A stretch of 64,000 nt of DNA, from contig NZ_CP024311.1 of NCBI RefSeq assembly GCF_002944315.1, positions 1,650,501 to 1,714,500 of the forward strand, written 5' to 3'. Below are positions 8,701 to 17,100 of this stretch, piece by piece (position 1 is the first letter of the stretch; every line of letters begins with the position of its first letter). The translations under genes and the position numbers were made by a program. This DNA is from Rhizobium sp. NXC24. GTDB taxonomy: Bacteria > Pseudomonadota > Alphaproteobacteria > Rhizobiales > Rhizobiaceae. A model generated the notes under the pieces. It saw nothing but the letters and a program-made list of their open reading frames with translations. It was not told the origin of the DNA and did no database searches.

Positions 8701-10454
8701 GCGGGATCATCCCAGTTGGCATCAATCATTTTCGATCTATCGCCAGGGAAGGTGACAGCCGCCTCGCTGATCTTCATCAGCAAACCGATATCATCCAAGG
8801 TGCTGGGGGATCTGAGTTCGAGAATTGCACGGGTGGTTTCGCAGGCTTCCATTAGAGCCCCGAGTTCATCGTGCAAAGCCCCAACATCCTTCGACAGTCG
8901 GTCGATGTCCTCAGGCATTAGCGCGTCGCGCTGCACGCCGTACCAGGGGTGATCAGGCGGTGCTCCGGTCGTTCTGAGACGATCGGCAAGCTCGTCACAA
9001 CAATCTACTCGCTTCAGAAAATCAGCGGGCGTCCAGGTATGCGGGTCCTTGAGATTGAAGCCTTCGATCCCATGATCTCGCGTTCGCATAAGGTGGCCGA
9101 TGAGGGCAAACGGAGTCAGGCCGCTCGGATCCTGCCGAATATGCATCAGGTCGGCGTGGCCGTTCAAAGTCGCCTGGATGTCCTTCAGCCGCTCAATCAC
9201 GGTGACGTCGGACTTCGGCTGCCGAGTAACTAGTTCCTTAGTTTTTCTCAGCTCTTCCAGTACGCCTTTTTTGTTCGCTTTGTTCGAATGCAGTTCAAAA
9301 GTGAGAGCGCCGAGACCGGAGTCGCGAAGACGCCGGTGCACGACCTCAAGAGCGGCCATTTTCTCCGCCACAAACAGTACGCGCTTTCCTTCTGCGGCAG
9401 CTGAAGCGATGATATTGGTAATTGTCTGGCTTTTGCCTGTACCTGGAGGTCCTTTAACGACCAGATGATGGCCACGTGTGGCTTCCTCGATGACGATGGA
9501 TTGGGAAGAATCTGCGTCGACGACATGCGATATGCGCTCGGGTGTAATCTCCTCATCAATACGACCAGTTTCCGGAACAATAGAATCGCGGTAAGGAAAG
9601 CCGTCGCGCAACAGACCGGCAACAACCGGATGCTCATCGAGCTTGTCGCCACTCGGCCAATTCTCAGGATCAAGGTCTCGATACATCAGGAACTTCGAGA
9701 AGGAAAAGAAACCTAGCACTATCGCGTCGGCCATCACGTTCCAACGTGATTTTGCTGAGACGGCCTCGGAGACAACCTGCAGATACTTCTCGACATTCAG
9801 ATCATCATCGTCGGGAAGGTCAGGAAGCTTGATGCCAAATTCCCCGTTGAGTTTCTCTTGCAAAGAAAGGTTGGTTGACGGCGCTTCGCCACGCCCCTTG
9901 AGCGTAAAGCGCTCAGACGCGGATGTTCGTTCGAGCTTGACTGGCAGCAGAATTAGCGGAGCGTTTCGCTCGACATCCGACTTGTCATCTTCGAACCAAC
10001 GCAAAAGCCCGATAGCCAAATAGAGAATGTTGACACCCTGTTCCTCTTCCAGCGTGCGGCTATCGTACCAAATGTCGAAGAGCCGCTTCTGCAGCCCCTC
10101 TGATGTCAGTCTAGTTTGGAGGCGGCTATCCGTGTGTCGGCGCGCGATGCCCTTTTCGTCGAGGTCTTGGTCATCCGGCTGCGGGATACCTCCAACCATG
10201 TCGTCGCCATCGAGGCCAAGTTCTTTCTTTTCTTCTTCTGTAAGCTTGACGCCAGGCAAGAACGTCATGCCGCGCCCTTCGGACAACATCCTGCAAACCT
10301 CGACCGATTTTTCGTCGACGATCTCCACGATCCTGTTGTTTTTGGAGCGGAGCGGTAAATGGATCAGTCGGTTTCGCGTGCCGAGATCGAGAAGGTTCTT
10401 CCGATCTGCCAAAAGCTGATCGCGAAGCGTGTTTCCAGTCGCCAAAGTATCCAT
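5706..10454 (-). CDS. hheA: DUF4011 - SF1 helicase - Vsr/MTES_1575-type nuclease - DUF3320 protein (Hhe-like)
   Basis: The 1582-aa protein has the single-gene Hhe defence architecture. An N-terminal DUF4011-like region (about 1-300) precedes a superfamily I helicase core: Walker A GPPGTGKS (335-342), motif II VIDEAS, motif III VGDERQLPP, motif IV WHYRSKHQSL, motif V ENIQGDERDVIFIS, motif VI LNVLISRAK. After it comes a PD-(D/E)XK/Vsr-type nuclease (FEEQVGDRL, FFVDLAI, GIECDGYQYH) and a C-terminal DUF3320-like helical region. The ATG is preceded by GAGG at good spacing. Family members are reported as antiphage proteins thought to act on phage DNA; that role is inferred here. The gene looks intact and sits beside the HNH-ATPase module, as expected in a defence island. 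Confidence 0.82.
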   Translation of the reverse strand: MDTLATGNTLRDQLLADRKNLLDLGTRNRLIHLPLRSKNNRIVEIVDEKSVEVCRMLSEGRGMTFLPGVKLTEEEKKELGLDGDDMVGGIPQPDDQDLDEKGIARRHTDSRLQTRLTSEGLQKRLFDIWYDSRTLEEEQGVNILYLAIGLLRWFEDDKSDVERNAPLILLPVKLERTSASERFTLKGRGEAPSTNLSLQEKLNGEFGIKLPDLPDDDDLNVEKYLQVVSEAVSAKSRWNVMADAIVLGFFSFSKFLMYRDLDPENWPSGDKLDEHPVVAGLLRDGFPYRDSIVPETGRIDEEITPERISHVVDADSSQSIVIEEATRGHHLVVKGPPGTGKSQTITNIIASAAAEGKRVLFVAEKMAALEVVHRRLRDSGLGALTFELHSNKANKKGVLEELRKTKELVTRQPKSDVTVIERLKDIQATLNGHADLMHIRQDPSGLTPFALIGHLMRTRDHGIEGFNLKDPHTWTPADFLKRVDCCDELADRLRTTGAPPDHPWYGVQRDALMPEDIDRLSKDVGALHDELGALMEACETTRAILELRSPSTLDDIGLLMKISEAAVTFPGDRSKMIDANWDDPAAVAELVNEGQKLREIVGKIDATFSEAAWDANPAETRSAIAAHGASLFRFLNGGYRSQLSVLRSYMKADLPKGQKARLDAIDLLMAGQKRRKAIVAHSELGKSVFGNDWKGEASDWSKLSRIVSWDMQYRPVLDAEARTRIAKVSDIAALKNSLLALDVHYREVVRQWGELVQFIDLNELHAIGSNELAKAPLETIRAKVDAWHANVESITKWISFVDRCHHASSLGLQEIVVATTAGRLDAASLRPSMERAYYQAIRNAFFEKMPELKRFDGDLHSRTVGKFRELEAARVSLTREKIVTRHAEELPRGNAGIGPLGVLNAELAKKKNHLPIRMLLERAGPAIQQIKPIFMMSPLSVAQFLKPGAVAFDLLVIDEASQVEPVDALGAIARAKQVVIVGDERQLPPTRFFAKLTTDINEADEDAEDVTLRARDAESILDLCLAKGMPDRMLRWHYRSKHQSLIAVSNREFYDNRLFIVPSPYDAIAGMGLRFNYLPNAHYDRGNTRTNPIEARTVAEAVIAHARSNPGQSLGVATFSVAQRQAVLKELELLRRQNPDVEDFFNKVSTEPFFVKNLENIQGDERDVIFISVGYGRTQQGYISMSFGPLNSDGGERRLNVLISRAKLRCEVFSSITGDDIDLERVRSRGVVAFKLFLTFAQTGKFGIAEATGNDADSIFEEQVGDRLRSLGYDVKNQIGSAGFFVDLAISDPEKPGRFVLGIECDGYQYHSSRSARDRDRLRQNVLESHGWIIHRIWSTDWYLRPQDELNKVVAAIEAAKGEWRARDEDLARPKQAVPLHFTVEEREEVDVVTAHAAPERKQISIPYEEAKIGVRRDCEPHEVSVGEMARYVTSVVAAECPIHNSEVVVRIRSAWGLARAGNRIRDAVEAGLSAAVRSGSIVGNDGFYTVANKEIVIRDRSDASLSVRRPEALPPSEIAAAAVAVLKENFGASKDQLVLAVARVFGFLSTSSQLRSVLVLAIDGAVAAGQIVEKDGMFVAH

Positions 10455-10595
10455 GACAGTCCCTCAACAATAGGAGGGAGAATATCGGCAGGTGGCTATC
10501 ATGCAACCGATACGTTTTGAAGAGACTTAGAAATCCCCATTTAGGTTGATTGGCGCCGCAGGCCGGGATGGTGGGTCTCCTAGTCGCACAGCGGG

Positions 10596-11870
10596 CTAGC
10601 TGAATTTGGAACGATATCTTTCGTCGGGGGCCAGCCAATTTTCGATGAAATCCAGAGGATCCACGCTTTCCATCATTGCCCGTGCAAGCGTCAGCCGTTC
10701 TACCACGCGCTGGCGGCGCTCTTCATCAACGCCTCTCAGTCGCTCCTCGGCATCGGCGAAAAAGCGCTCGATTGTCATTGCCTTGCCCCATTTCTCGATG
10801 ACCTCGGCAAGCTGCTGTCGACTGTCTGTTTGAGCTTGAGCGACCTTGCGGGCATCCTCGCGTCGTTCGTAACGTTCCCACTCGTCCTCCCTTTCTCTCT
10901 TTCGCTTGGCTGCCGCCTGATCTTCGGCTGTCATAAGGCGTTGCAGATTGTTTTTTGACGATTGCAAAGTCTCGATGATTTTTGGGATCATCTTGTTAAG
11001 CGACTCCAGCTGCGTCTCCTGCCAGCTAAGGGTCCAGTCGACGCCCTTCTTTGGAGAGTAGGCAATGACCCGAAAGCGGCCGGAGGGTATATCCTGCTCG
11101 GTTGTCCAGGAATGCGTCAGCTGCCAGGGCTTGGCTGATTGGACAAGCCTGCTGTCCTCACGGTGGTAATCGCCGTTAAGGTATCGCATCGTAACCCTCT
11201 CTGTCATTTCGGTGAGAGCCAGTCCTATCGGCACGGTGTCGATGTAGAATATCGTCGGCCGGTCCGGTCCCCAGATTCTACCTGTATGATAGCGCCCGTA
11301 TTTTCTATCTTTGTGCTCGACCTCCTGCTCCTTGACGGGAGTGCGATGTAGTTCATCGCTGGGTGGGGCGATGTGCACTCGATATCCCCCTTGGTCCAGT
11401 GCTAGGTAAAGATCGTTGGCGATCGAGAGCGCACGAGGTAGGCCAGCTTCCGATGATATCAGGTCGGGCAGGATTCTCTTATATGGCCGCAGAAACTCCC
11501 CTTCTTTTATATCCCGGGTCTTCCGCAATTGCTCTTCGACACCAGAGAGCAATGGATGATGTTCCATGCGACGGGCCTTTTTGACGGCCTTGGTCTTACG
11601 GGCAGGGCTATCGTCGAGCAACCTCTTTTGCCGTGGCTTCGGGCTCGAAGGTATTATTTCAATGGTTTCGTTGGATGCTTCTGGCAGCACTGGCAGCTCT
11701 GCCGCTAGCCCGAGTGATTTACGTGTCCAATAGCCAGATCCGGGGTACGGAATCTGATGCTGTCTGCAGACCGCTGCCAGTGCCGTGCCGGAAATGCCAA
11801 ATTCCGGCGCGAGCTTACTAAGCGGTAAGCCACAGACCCGCTCGTAAAGCTGAAGACGTGTCAATTTCAT
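10596..11870 (-). CDS. hypothetical protein with N-terminal HTH-like segment and coiled coil
   Basis: The 424-aa product starts MKLTRLQLYERVCGLPLSKLAPEFG, a segment that reads like a helix-turn-helix (SKLAPEFGISGTALAAVCR). A middle region rich in basic residues follows (KRLLDDSPARKTKAVKKARR). A long charged coiled coil lies near the C-terminus (about 310-400, KRKREREDEWERYERREDAR). I do not recognise a named family. ATG 11870 with upstream GGGA is preferred to TTG 11891. It lies 141 bases upstream of the Hhe-like gene on the same strand and might be an associated regulator or sensor; that is speculation from position. Confidence 0.7.
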   Translation of the reverse strand: MKLTRLQLYERVCGLPLSKLAPEFGISGTALAAVCRQHQIPYPGSGYWTRKSLGLAAELPVLPEASNETIEIIPSSPKPRQKRLLDDSPARKTKAVKKARRMEHHPLLSGVEEQLRKTRDIKEGEFLRPYKRILPDLISSEAGLPRALSIANDLYLALDQGGYRVHIAPPSDELHRTPVKEQEVEHKDRKYGRYHTGRIWGPDRPTIFYIDTVPIGLALTEMTERVTMRYLNGDYHREDSRLVQSAKPWQLTHSWTTEQDIPSGRFRVIAYSPKKGVDWTLSWQETQLESLNKMIPKIIETLQSSKNNLQRLMTAEDQAAAKRKREREDEWERYERREDARKVAQAQTDSRQQLAEVIEKWGKAMTIERFFADAEERLRGVDEERRQRVVERLTLARAMMESVDPLDFIENWLAPDERYRSKFS

Positions 11871-12008
11871 GGTGAAGAATCCCGATCTCAACGCCGGTTG
11901 ATATCACACTGTCCTCATGGCTATTGGGTAAATCTCCTTGTATTTATGGTTGTGGTCCCCGATATTGGCATCGGGTACTATCTAGCGACAGTTGTGAGAT
12001 AACGTGCA

Positions 12009-12362
12009 ATGCCTCACTGGTTACGTCAAATATCAACGTTCATATGGGGCGAGCCTATCAAAGAACGCGCTGATACCGATCTGGAGAGTGTTTGGGAGGC
12101 AGCAGCGGCGGCGGAAGCAATCATTCGCCAACGCGAGCAATATCTGAGAGAAGGCGACGTCAAGAACAACTCAACCGCAGACGTTCTGAAAGGAATTCAA
12201 CTGAACGTGGCCGATCTTCGCAACGGGTCGGTCGACGATGCGATTCAGAGTATGGCGTTGGCTTACACACAGTTGGAGCCTCTTCTCAGCGATGATGACA
12301 AGGATGATCCGTTGCGAGAAGCGTGCAGACTCCTGGATCAGGCAGTAGGCGAGCTGTTCTGA
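12009..12362 (+). CDS. small acidic hypothetical protein
   Basis: This 117-aa protein has no signal peptide and no recognised motif. It is predicted helical and acidic (KERADTDLESVWEAAAAAEA at the start, LLSDDDKDDPLREACRLLDQ near the end). It is divergent from the 424-aa gene, with a 138-base shared upstream region. A GAG-containing ribosome-binding site lies before the ATG. Coding is likely from amino-acid composition; function unknown. Confidence 0.6.
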   Translation: MPHWLRQISTFIWGEPIKERADTDLESVWEAAAAAEAIIRQREQYLREGDVKNNSTADVLKGIQLNVADLRNGSVDDAIQSMALAYTQLEPLLSDDDKDDPLREACRLLDQAVGELF

Positions 12363-12531
12363 ACGTCAAATTATTCAGCGCGGAAATTTAGCGGCTATGA
12401 GGGGTATGCTCTGGGCCATTCGCTCAGCACAAATAGAGCACTCGTTCAAGAACAGCAAACCTTGCACACAAGATCCGGTTGCGTAACCGTGCCGCTGAGT
12501 TCTAGTGTCCCAATACTTTGGGGAGCTTCGC

Positions 12532-13740
12532 ATGTCGGTTCTGTTTCGCGTTCTTTTCGTTTTAGTTTCGTGTGCCAGCATCGCGTCAAATTGCCTGGCT
12601 GACAGCCCAACCTCTTATGGCACTGGCTTTGCGGTCACCAGCGACGGATGGTTGCTCACGAATGCCCACGTCGTTGAAGGATGTGTGCGGGTTGAGGTGA
12701 GGGGAAAGGGCGATGCCAGTGACCCGCGTGTCGACGCGAACAACGACCTCGCCCTTATTAAGATTGCTGCTCCGGAGCCGCTGAAGCCCCTCGTTTTTCG
12801 ACGCGCACCGACAAGGCTTGGTGAGGACCTCATCGCCATCGGCTATCCTCTTGCTACCCTGTTAGCGGACTCCGTGAAGGTAACAACCGGGAACGTCAAC
12901 GCGCTTGCCGGATTGCGAAACGATACGCGGTACATCCAAATATCCACGCCGATCCAACCGGGCAATTCCGGCGGCCCGGTGGTTGATCGCGATGGTTTCC
13001 TGATGGGCATCACCAGCGCAACGCTTTCAAAGGAGACCGCCGATCAAATTGGCATAACGGCGCAGAATGTGCACTTCGCGATACGGGCTTCGGTCGCGGA
13101 CCTATTCATGCAATCGCAGAGTATCGACAGTCAGTCAGGCGATAGAGCCCCAGATCAGCAGGCGATCTCGACGGCCGATCTCGCCGAAAAACTAACGCCG
13201 TCAGTGTTTCAGATACTCTGCTACGGCAAGCCGGACATGCAGGCATCGACTAAACCGCCGGAAGCCTCGACAAGCCTTCCGGCTCAGCCCGTCACTCCAT
13301 CTCTGATAGACGCCCGTGGTTATGACGCGATTGGCTTCGACTATCGGACATTGAAAGACGTCACCTACGCCGATTGCCACCAGATTTGCGAAGGCGACGA
13401 CCGTTGCAAGGCGATAACCTACAACACAAAATACGGCGTCTGCTTTCTGAAAGATAACGTTGTTGCATTGATCAGGAATGGCGATGCGCTGGCGGCATAC
13501 TCTTCAACGAAGGCAGCCAGCGTCATAGTGTCCGATTTCACCAGCTATTCAGGAATGGACACTCCTGGCGGCGATTATAAGCGGTTGCGGAACACCAACT
13601 ACCTAGAGTGTTTTACGGCCTGTATCGGTGACAATGCGTGCAAAGCGTTCTCCTATATCCCCAAGAAGTCAGAGTGCTGGCTCAAGGATTCGCTGGGTCA
13701 CCCACGCGCCACGAAGGGGGTTGAGCTAGGCGTGAAGTAG
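12532..13740 (+). CDS. secreted trypsin-like serine protease with two PAN/Apple-like modules
   Basis: The 402-aa protein has a signal peptide (MSVLFRVLFVLVSCASIASNCLA), so it is exported. Residues about 26-215 form a chymotrypsin-fold protease of the DegP/S1C type with an intact triad: His46 in NAHVV, Asp72 in NNDLALIK, Ser146 in GNSGGPV. In place of PDZ domains there are two Cys-rich PAN/Apple-like modules (about 260-320 with CHQICEGDDRCKAITYN, and about 340-395 with CFTACIGDNACKAFSY). PAN modules bind protein or carbohydrate. ATG 12532 with GGGAG is used; GTG 12505 is upstream. Likely periplasmic or surface protease; substrate unknown. Confidence 0.85.
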   Translation: MSVLFRVLFVLVSCASIASNCLADSPTSYGTGFAVTSDGWLLTNAHVVEGCVRVEVRGKGDASDPRVDANNDLALIKIAAPEPLKPLVFRRAPTRLGEDLIAIGYPLATLLADSVKVTTGNVNALAGLRNDTRYIQISTPIQPGNSGGPVVDRDGFLMGITSATLSKETADQIGITAQNVHFAIRASVADLFMQSQSIDSQSGDRAPDQQAISTADLAEKLTPSVFQILCYGKPDMQASTKPPEASTSLPAQPVTPSLIDARGYDAIGFDYRTLKDVTYADCHQICEGDDRCKAITYNTKYGVCFLKDNVVALIRNGDALAAYSSTKAASVIVSDFTSYSGMDTPGGDYKRLRNTNYLECFTACIGDNACKAFSYIPKKSECWLKDSLGHPRATKGVELGVK

Positions 13741-13964
13741 CGTCGGGAGAGCATGCGCTAGAGCCAATGGAGACGACGCGAGCTTGTGCCCGGCTATTCG
13801 GAAACGAGGCTCCACAAGCTCACTATCGCGGCTCCGACTATTGGAATAGCAGGAAGGCCGTTATTGCAGTGCCGATGGCCTTGGGCGTCGAAACAACCGT
13901 TCTTAGTTCCTCATCTGGAGAAACAATGTTTCCTGCAGTAAGAAGGATGCAACCAGGAGGTCGC

Positions 13965-14249
13965 ATGCCTATTGAAGCCAAGATCGTTGACGGCGCCAAG
14001 AACGTGAAGACCGTCACCCTGCCAGATGATCCAAGTGATCGGGAGATGATCGATGCAATAGGCGGTGGGCCTGGAGTGGACATCCATCACCTGAGCCAGT
14101 CTGGAGACTACGAAGTCTTACGGCTGACGGGCGGTGTGGATAAGCTGGTCATTGGCAAAGCACCACAGATCTCCGCACCGGTAAAAAAGCGGATTACGTG
14201 CACAATATCGGATGCGCACGCCGTCAATTTGGCAGCCAGCTTCTCGTGA
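13965..14249 (+). CDS. small hypothetical protein
   Basis: A 94-aa product starts MPIEAKIVDGAKNVKTVTLP. The ATG is chosen because AGGAGG lies four bases upstream (13955-13960); the same frame is open to ATG 13767, but that extension looks non-coding. A Gly/Pro-rich middle (GGGPGVDIHHLSQSGDYEVLRL) suggests a beta-rich fold. No family recognised. Its end overlaps the upstream part of the next frame. Confidence 0.45.
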   Translation: MPIEAKIVDGAKNVKTVTLPDDPSDREMIDAIGGGPGVDIHHLSQSGDYEVLRLTGGVDKLVIGKAPQISAPVKKRITCTISDAHAVNLAASFS

Positions 14250-14284
14250 CGCCGCCGACCAGGACATTTGGCTTACAGACGCCG

Positions 14285-14806
14285 ATGGACCTTCACAAGA
14301 AGCTCCTCTTTGACATCGAGCGGCTGCGGTCTGGTGGATCGTCTGCGTCCGTTGCCTATGCTGCAATGGACTGTGCCATCGATGCCACGCATCTGGCAGA
14401 CTGGGTTCTACGTGCTGTCGACAACGACCATCACATCCGTCTAACGGGCAAACCCATTTCTAAAGACAACGATATTTCGTTAAAGGGGTTCGATCACGTC
14501 TGCGGCGACAGGTTGCGAGCGCTCGCATTCTGTCGCGATATTGCCAACCACAGCAAGCACGTCGTTTTGACGCGCCGCAAGCCAATAGATGGCATCGAAA
14601 CAGGACGATCCATACGGTTCAACCCGAGCTATAACGCTGTAAAGGGTCCTACGAAGGGTCAGACCGTCTTCGCGTACGCGTATATCATCGTCAACGAAGA
14701 GCGCTTCTTCGTGATCGAGTTGTTCCAAGACATGGCTGACCAGTGGAAGCAGTTCCTGGCTGATGAGGGACTGTGGGAAGAAGATGAGCGGCCTCTGGAG
14801 GATTAG
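14285..14806 (+). CDS. hypothetical protein, cytoplasmic
   Basis: The 173-aa product (MDLHKKLLFDIERLRSGGSS) is a soluble mixed alpha/beta protein. It has conserved-looking stretches ALAFCRDIANHSKHVVLTRR and YIIVNEERFFVIELFQDMAD. The R-D-I-A-N-H-S-K-H segment is of the kind seen in HEPN-like or other domains of mobile-element proteins that bind nucleic acid, but this is not enough to assign a family. ATG 14285 is preferred over a longer frame from 14198 that overlaps the previous gene. It is followed by the DUF3800 gene on the same strand. Confidence 0.6.
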   Translation: MDLHKKLLFDIERLRSGGSSASVAYAAMDCAIDATHLADWVLRAVDNDHHIRLTGKPISKDNDISLKGFDHVCGDRLRALAFCRDIANHSKHVVLTRRKPIDGIETGRSIRFNPSYNAVKGPTKGQTVFAYAYIIVNEERFFVIELFQDMADQWKQFLADEGLWEEDERPLED

Positions 14807-14891
14807 GGGCTACTGGCCGCGTGCTGACCGAATTCAAGGAATAAATCAGAACAATAGAAAGAACAAAGTTCCTTGGGCGCAGCGCTGTCGT

Positions 14892-14923
14892 TTGGATTGG
14901 CGAAGATTTTTTCGGTATATAAT
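14892..14923 (+). promoter_or_regulatory. candidate promoter of the DUF3800 gene
   Basis: A perfect TATAAT lies at 14918-14923, about 45 bases before the ATG. A TTGGCG at 14897-14902 (15-base spacer) or TTGGAT at 14892-14897 (20-base spacer) could be the -35 element; neither spacing is ideal. Confidence 0.35.
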
Positions 14924-14969
14924 CCGCAGATGATTTGAATCGCTGGAGACTACGCCGATTTTCCTGCCG

Positions 14970-15761
14970 ATGCCTGAGCCTGCAGAGCCGACTGCTGAAG
15001 AAAAGCCTCGCAAGCAAATCCTCTATTTTTGCGATGAAAGCTCTCAATCCGACGACACCTACATGGCCGTCGCGGGTATCGCGGTGGCGCGTGATGCCAT
15101 TCCGTATATCCTCGGGAAAATAACGGATATTAGGACGACCTACGGCAAGCAGGGTGAAGTCAAGTGGAAGAACGCGAAGAGCCGTAATGGCTTGGTCCAT
15201 GAGGCCTACATCAAGCTTCTGTTCAAGCTTGTGGCAGAGGGTAGGCTTCACTTTCACATCCGCTTTTCCCGAATGGACGAATACGACCATAGGAGGTCGG
15301 GCCCTCGACGGAAGATTGACACCGTCAGCAAGGCGTTTTTCCAGCTGCTCTTGCATCGCCCGGTCGCGTTTTACGGTGCTGAAGCTGACCTCTATGTTCA
15401 TCCGGACGATGGCGACTGCACGAAGCAGCTGCCCGATCAGATCAACGCCCTGAACTTCGTCGGCCGCCGAATGTGCGGTGCTCAGAATATCGTCAAGCTG
15501 GTGCAGCCACGCAGCTCGGAACGTGAGCCGATGCTGCAGCTTCTCGATTGCACGTTAGGTGCACTGGCGGCTTACAGGAACGGGCGACACGAGAAAGAAG
15601 GGATCAGCGACACCAAGAAGCGGTTAGCAACCTTGGCGTTCGAACTGACCGAATGGCCAGATATCCATGGGAATTGCTGGCAGAAGAAGAAGTTGAACAG
15701 ATGGAATGCTGTCCCAAAGCTCAAGAAGGAGAGCGCGGCCGGAGGGACTAGCCTCGGTTAG
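14970..15761 (+). CDS. DUF3800 domain-containing protein
   Basis: The 263-aa protein opens with a short Pro-rich leader and then the DUF3800 hallmark ILYFCDESSQSDDTYMAVAGIAV, where the DES acidic pair sits at the start of an RNase H-like fold. Further family features are the internal KWKNAKS and the late acidic residues around LLDCTLGAL. DUF3800 proteins are common in mobile and defence islands and are thought to be nucleases or nucleic-acid binders; no reaction is established. A HEPN-like gene follows 188 bases downstream on the same strand. Confidence 0.8.
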   Translation: MPEPAEPTAEEKPRKQILYFCDESSQSDDTYMAVAGIAVARDAIPYILGKITDIRTTYGKQGEVKWKNAKSRNGLVHEAYIKLLFKLVAEGRLHFHIRFSRMDEYDHRRSGPRRKIDTVSKAFFQLLLHRPVAFYGAEADLYVHPDDGDCTKQLPDQINALNFVGRRMCGAQNIVKLVQPRSSEREPMLQLLDCTLGALAAYRNGRHEKEGISDTKKRLATLAFELTEWPDIHGNCWQKKKLNRWNAVPKLKKESAAGGTSLG

Positions 15762-15815
15762 AGGCGATCTGGTTTGAAACCCAGGGCTTCGTCCACACCG
15801 ACATTATAAAGGGTA

Positions 15816-15953
15816 GTGAGAAGTTGCGAGATTCGCAACCGCTGTTCTCACGACCTTCTCGCTCTCCACCTGAACGACATCGCGGAAGAACTGATGCTCG
15901 CGATAGGTGGTTCGAAGCAGGTACAAGTCGAAACAACGCGAGTCGAAGAGTGA
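15816..15953 (+). CDS. possible 45-aa leader ORF overlapping the HEPN-like gene (GTGA)
   Basis: From GTG 15816 a frame reads VRSCEIRNRCSHDLLALHLN and continues through DIAEELMLAIGGSKQVQVET to a TGA at 15951-15953 that overlaps GTG 15950 as GTGA. The sequence is coding-like, but so is a minus-strand frame over 15804-15992 (ending VRTAVANLATSHYPL), so the reading of this stretch is ambiguous. It could be a coupled small protein, the 5' part of a frameshifted gene, or a remnant. Confidence 0.25.
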   Translation: MRSCEIRNRCSHDLLALHLNDIAEELMLAIGGSKQVQVETTRVEE

Positions 15954-16846
15954 TCTCGCATATCGAAGGCAGGAAGGCTTTGGCAGAACCACAGACGCTC
16001 GACTTCAAAGGTATCGGAGGCCTGGCAGCATTCATCTCGGACGCACTGCAAAAGTTGGATGGATGGCTTAAGCGCCCAGAAGTGCAGCAAGCGTTCGAGA
16101 TGTTACTCAAATTTCCCTACCAGATAGATCAAAGGGCCAAAAATCGTTTTCGATTTCTTCGACAGGGTCTTCTGCCATCGCTGCCTTTGTGCGAACACGT
16201 CGCGGAATCGCAGCCAGTAGAAGCGGGATCCGTCTCGCAGAGATATGCTGCCTCGCTAGAAGCGATGGGACTCTTGGAAGACGCGCGGATCATGGAGGCG
16301 ATCGGCAAATTCGTGCAGATCGTGCCGCCTGTATATTCCCTGCGGGCCATTTTCCCAGAAGTGGAGGCGGTTGTTCGGCGACACTTTTACGAGCCGGGCG
16401 AAGAAGGCAGCCTCGCAAGCGTCTTCGACATGCGCTTGGGTATGGTCAACCTCTATATAGATGCCCCGCTCGGGACAGCTGGAACTGCTATGGCCGCTGA
16501 GAGGTTCATTTTCACAAACCTCGGCGCGATCGACTTCGCATATGCCCGATCAAATGAAGACATCAGGCAAAGATATCGTCGTGCTTTTGCGAAAATTCCG
16601 AATCGCCACCGCGTTTGCCACGGGGTCCCCGAAGAATATGACGAAAAGCATGTCATCAACGGTCTGACGATACTGTATATCGCCGTCATTGCATGTCATC
16701 TCATCCTCTCTCAAAGTGAAGAGAGCCCGCGAGCGGCCGACAAGCCCATTGGCAAGCTATTTGACGAAAAGCGAAAAGAGGTGCGATCGATTGATCGCGA
16801 AATTTTCTCCTTTATTCGTGCAGCGGTTAAAAACCAGAGCAAATAA
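15950..16846 (+). CDS. hypothetical protein with C-terminal HEPN-like R-x4-H motif
   Basis: About 298 aa from GTG 15950, chosen because the upstream extension to TTG 15824 is Arg/Pro-rich and unlike protein. The first half is helical (GIGGLAAFISDALQKLDGW). Near the end lies IPNRHRVCHGVPEEYDEKHV, followed by NGLTILYIAVIACHLIL. The R-H-R-V-C-H run gives R-x4-H followed by Gly and an aliphatic helix, the layout of HEPN RNase-like domains. HEPN toxins act on RNA in toxin-antitoxin and abortive-infection systems. Assignment is by motif only; the Arg and His could also belong to an unrelated helical protein. Confidence 0.5.
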   Translation: MISHIEGRKALAEPQTLDFKGIGGLAAFISDALQKLDGWLKRPEVQQAFEMLLKFPYQIDQRAKNRFRFLRQGLLPSLPLCEHVAESQPVEAGSVSQRYAASLEAMGLLEDARIMEAIGKFVQIVPPVYSLRAIFPEVEAVVRRHFYEPGEEGSLASVFDMRLGMVNLYIDAPLGTAGTAMAAERFIFTNLGAIDFAYARSNEDIRQRYRRAFAKIPNRHRVCHGVPEEYDEKHVINGLTILYIAVIACHLILSQSEESPRAADKPIGKLFDEKRKEVRSIDREIFSFIRAAVKNQSK

Positions 16847-17100
16847 CTGTTTGGGCATCGGGCGGCGGTCCCGCCTGAAGTTGTGGGCGGTTCTTCATGC
16901 AGATTCGACACAGCATCGCGGGCCGAGAACGCGCGCACCCGATGCATTCCGGGGGGTGGTGTGATAGCTTGCATGTCAATGGTACGGCGGCGGATTGCAG
17001 TCGGCTGGAGCGGGATTGGCGGCTAAGGGGATGCGGGGTGACCCATCGACTTGGAGGGAAAGCACGCAGGCCTAGAAAAGGCAGAATTCAACAGGCGTGG

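Noticed and set aside
14691..15401. 236-codon minus-strand frame
   Set aside because: Antisense to the DUF3800 gene, which has clear family motifs.
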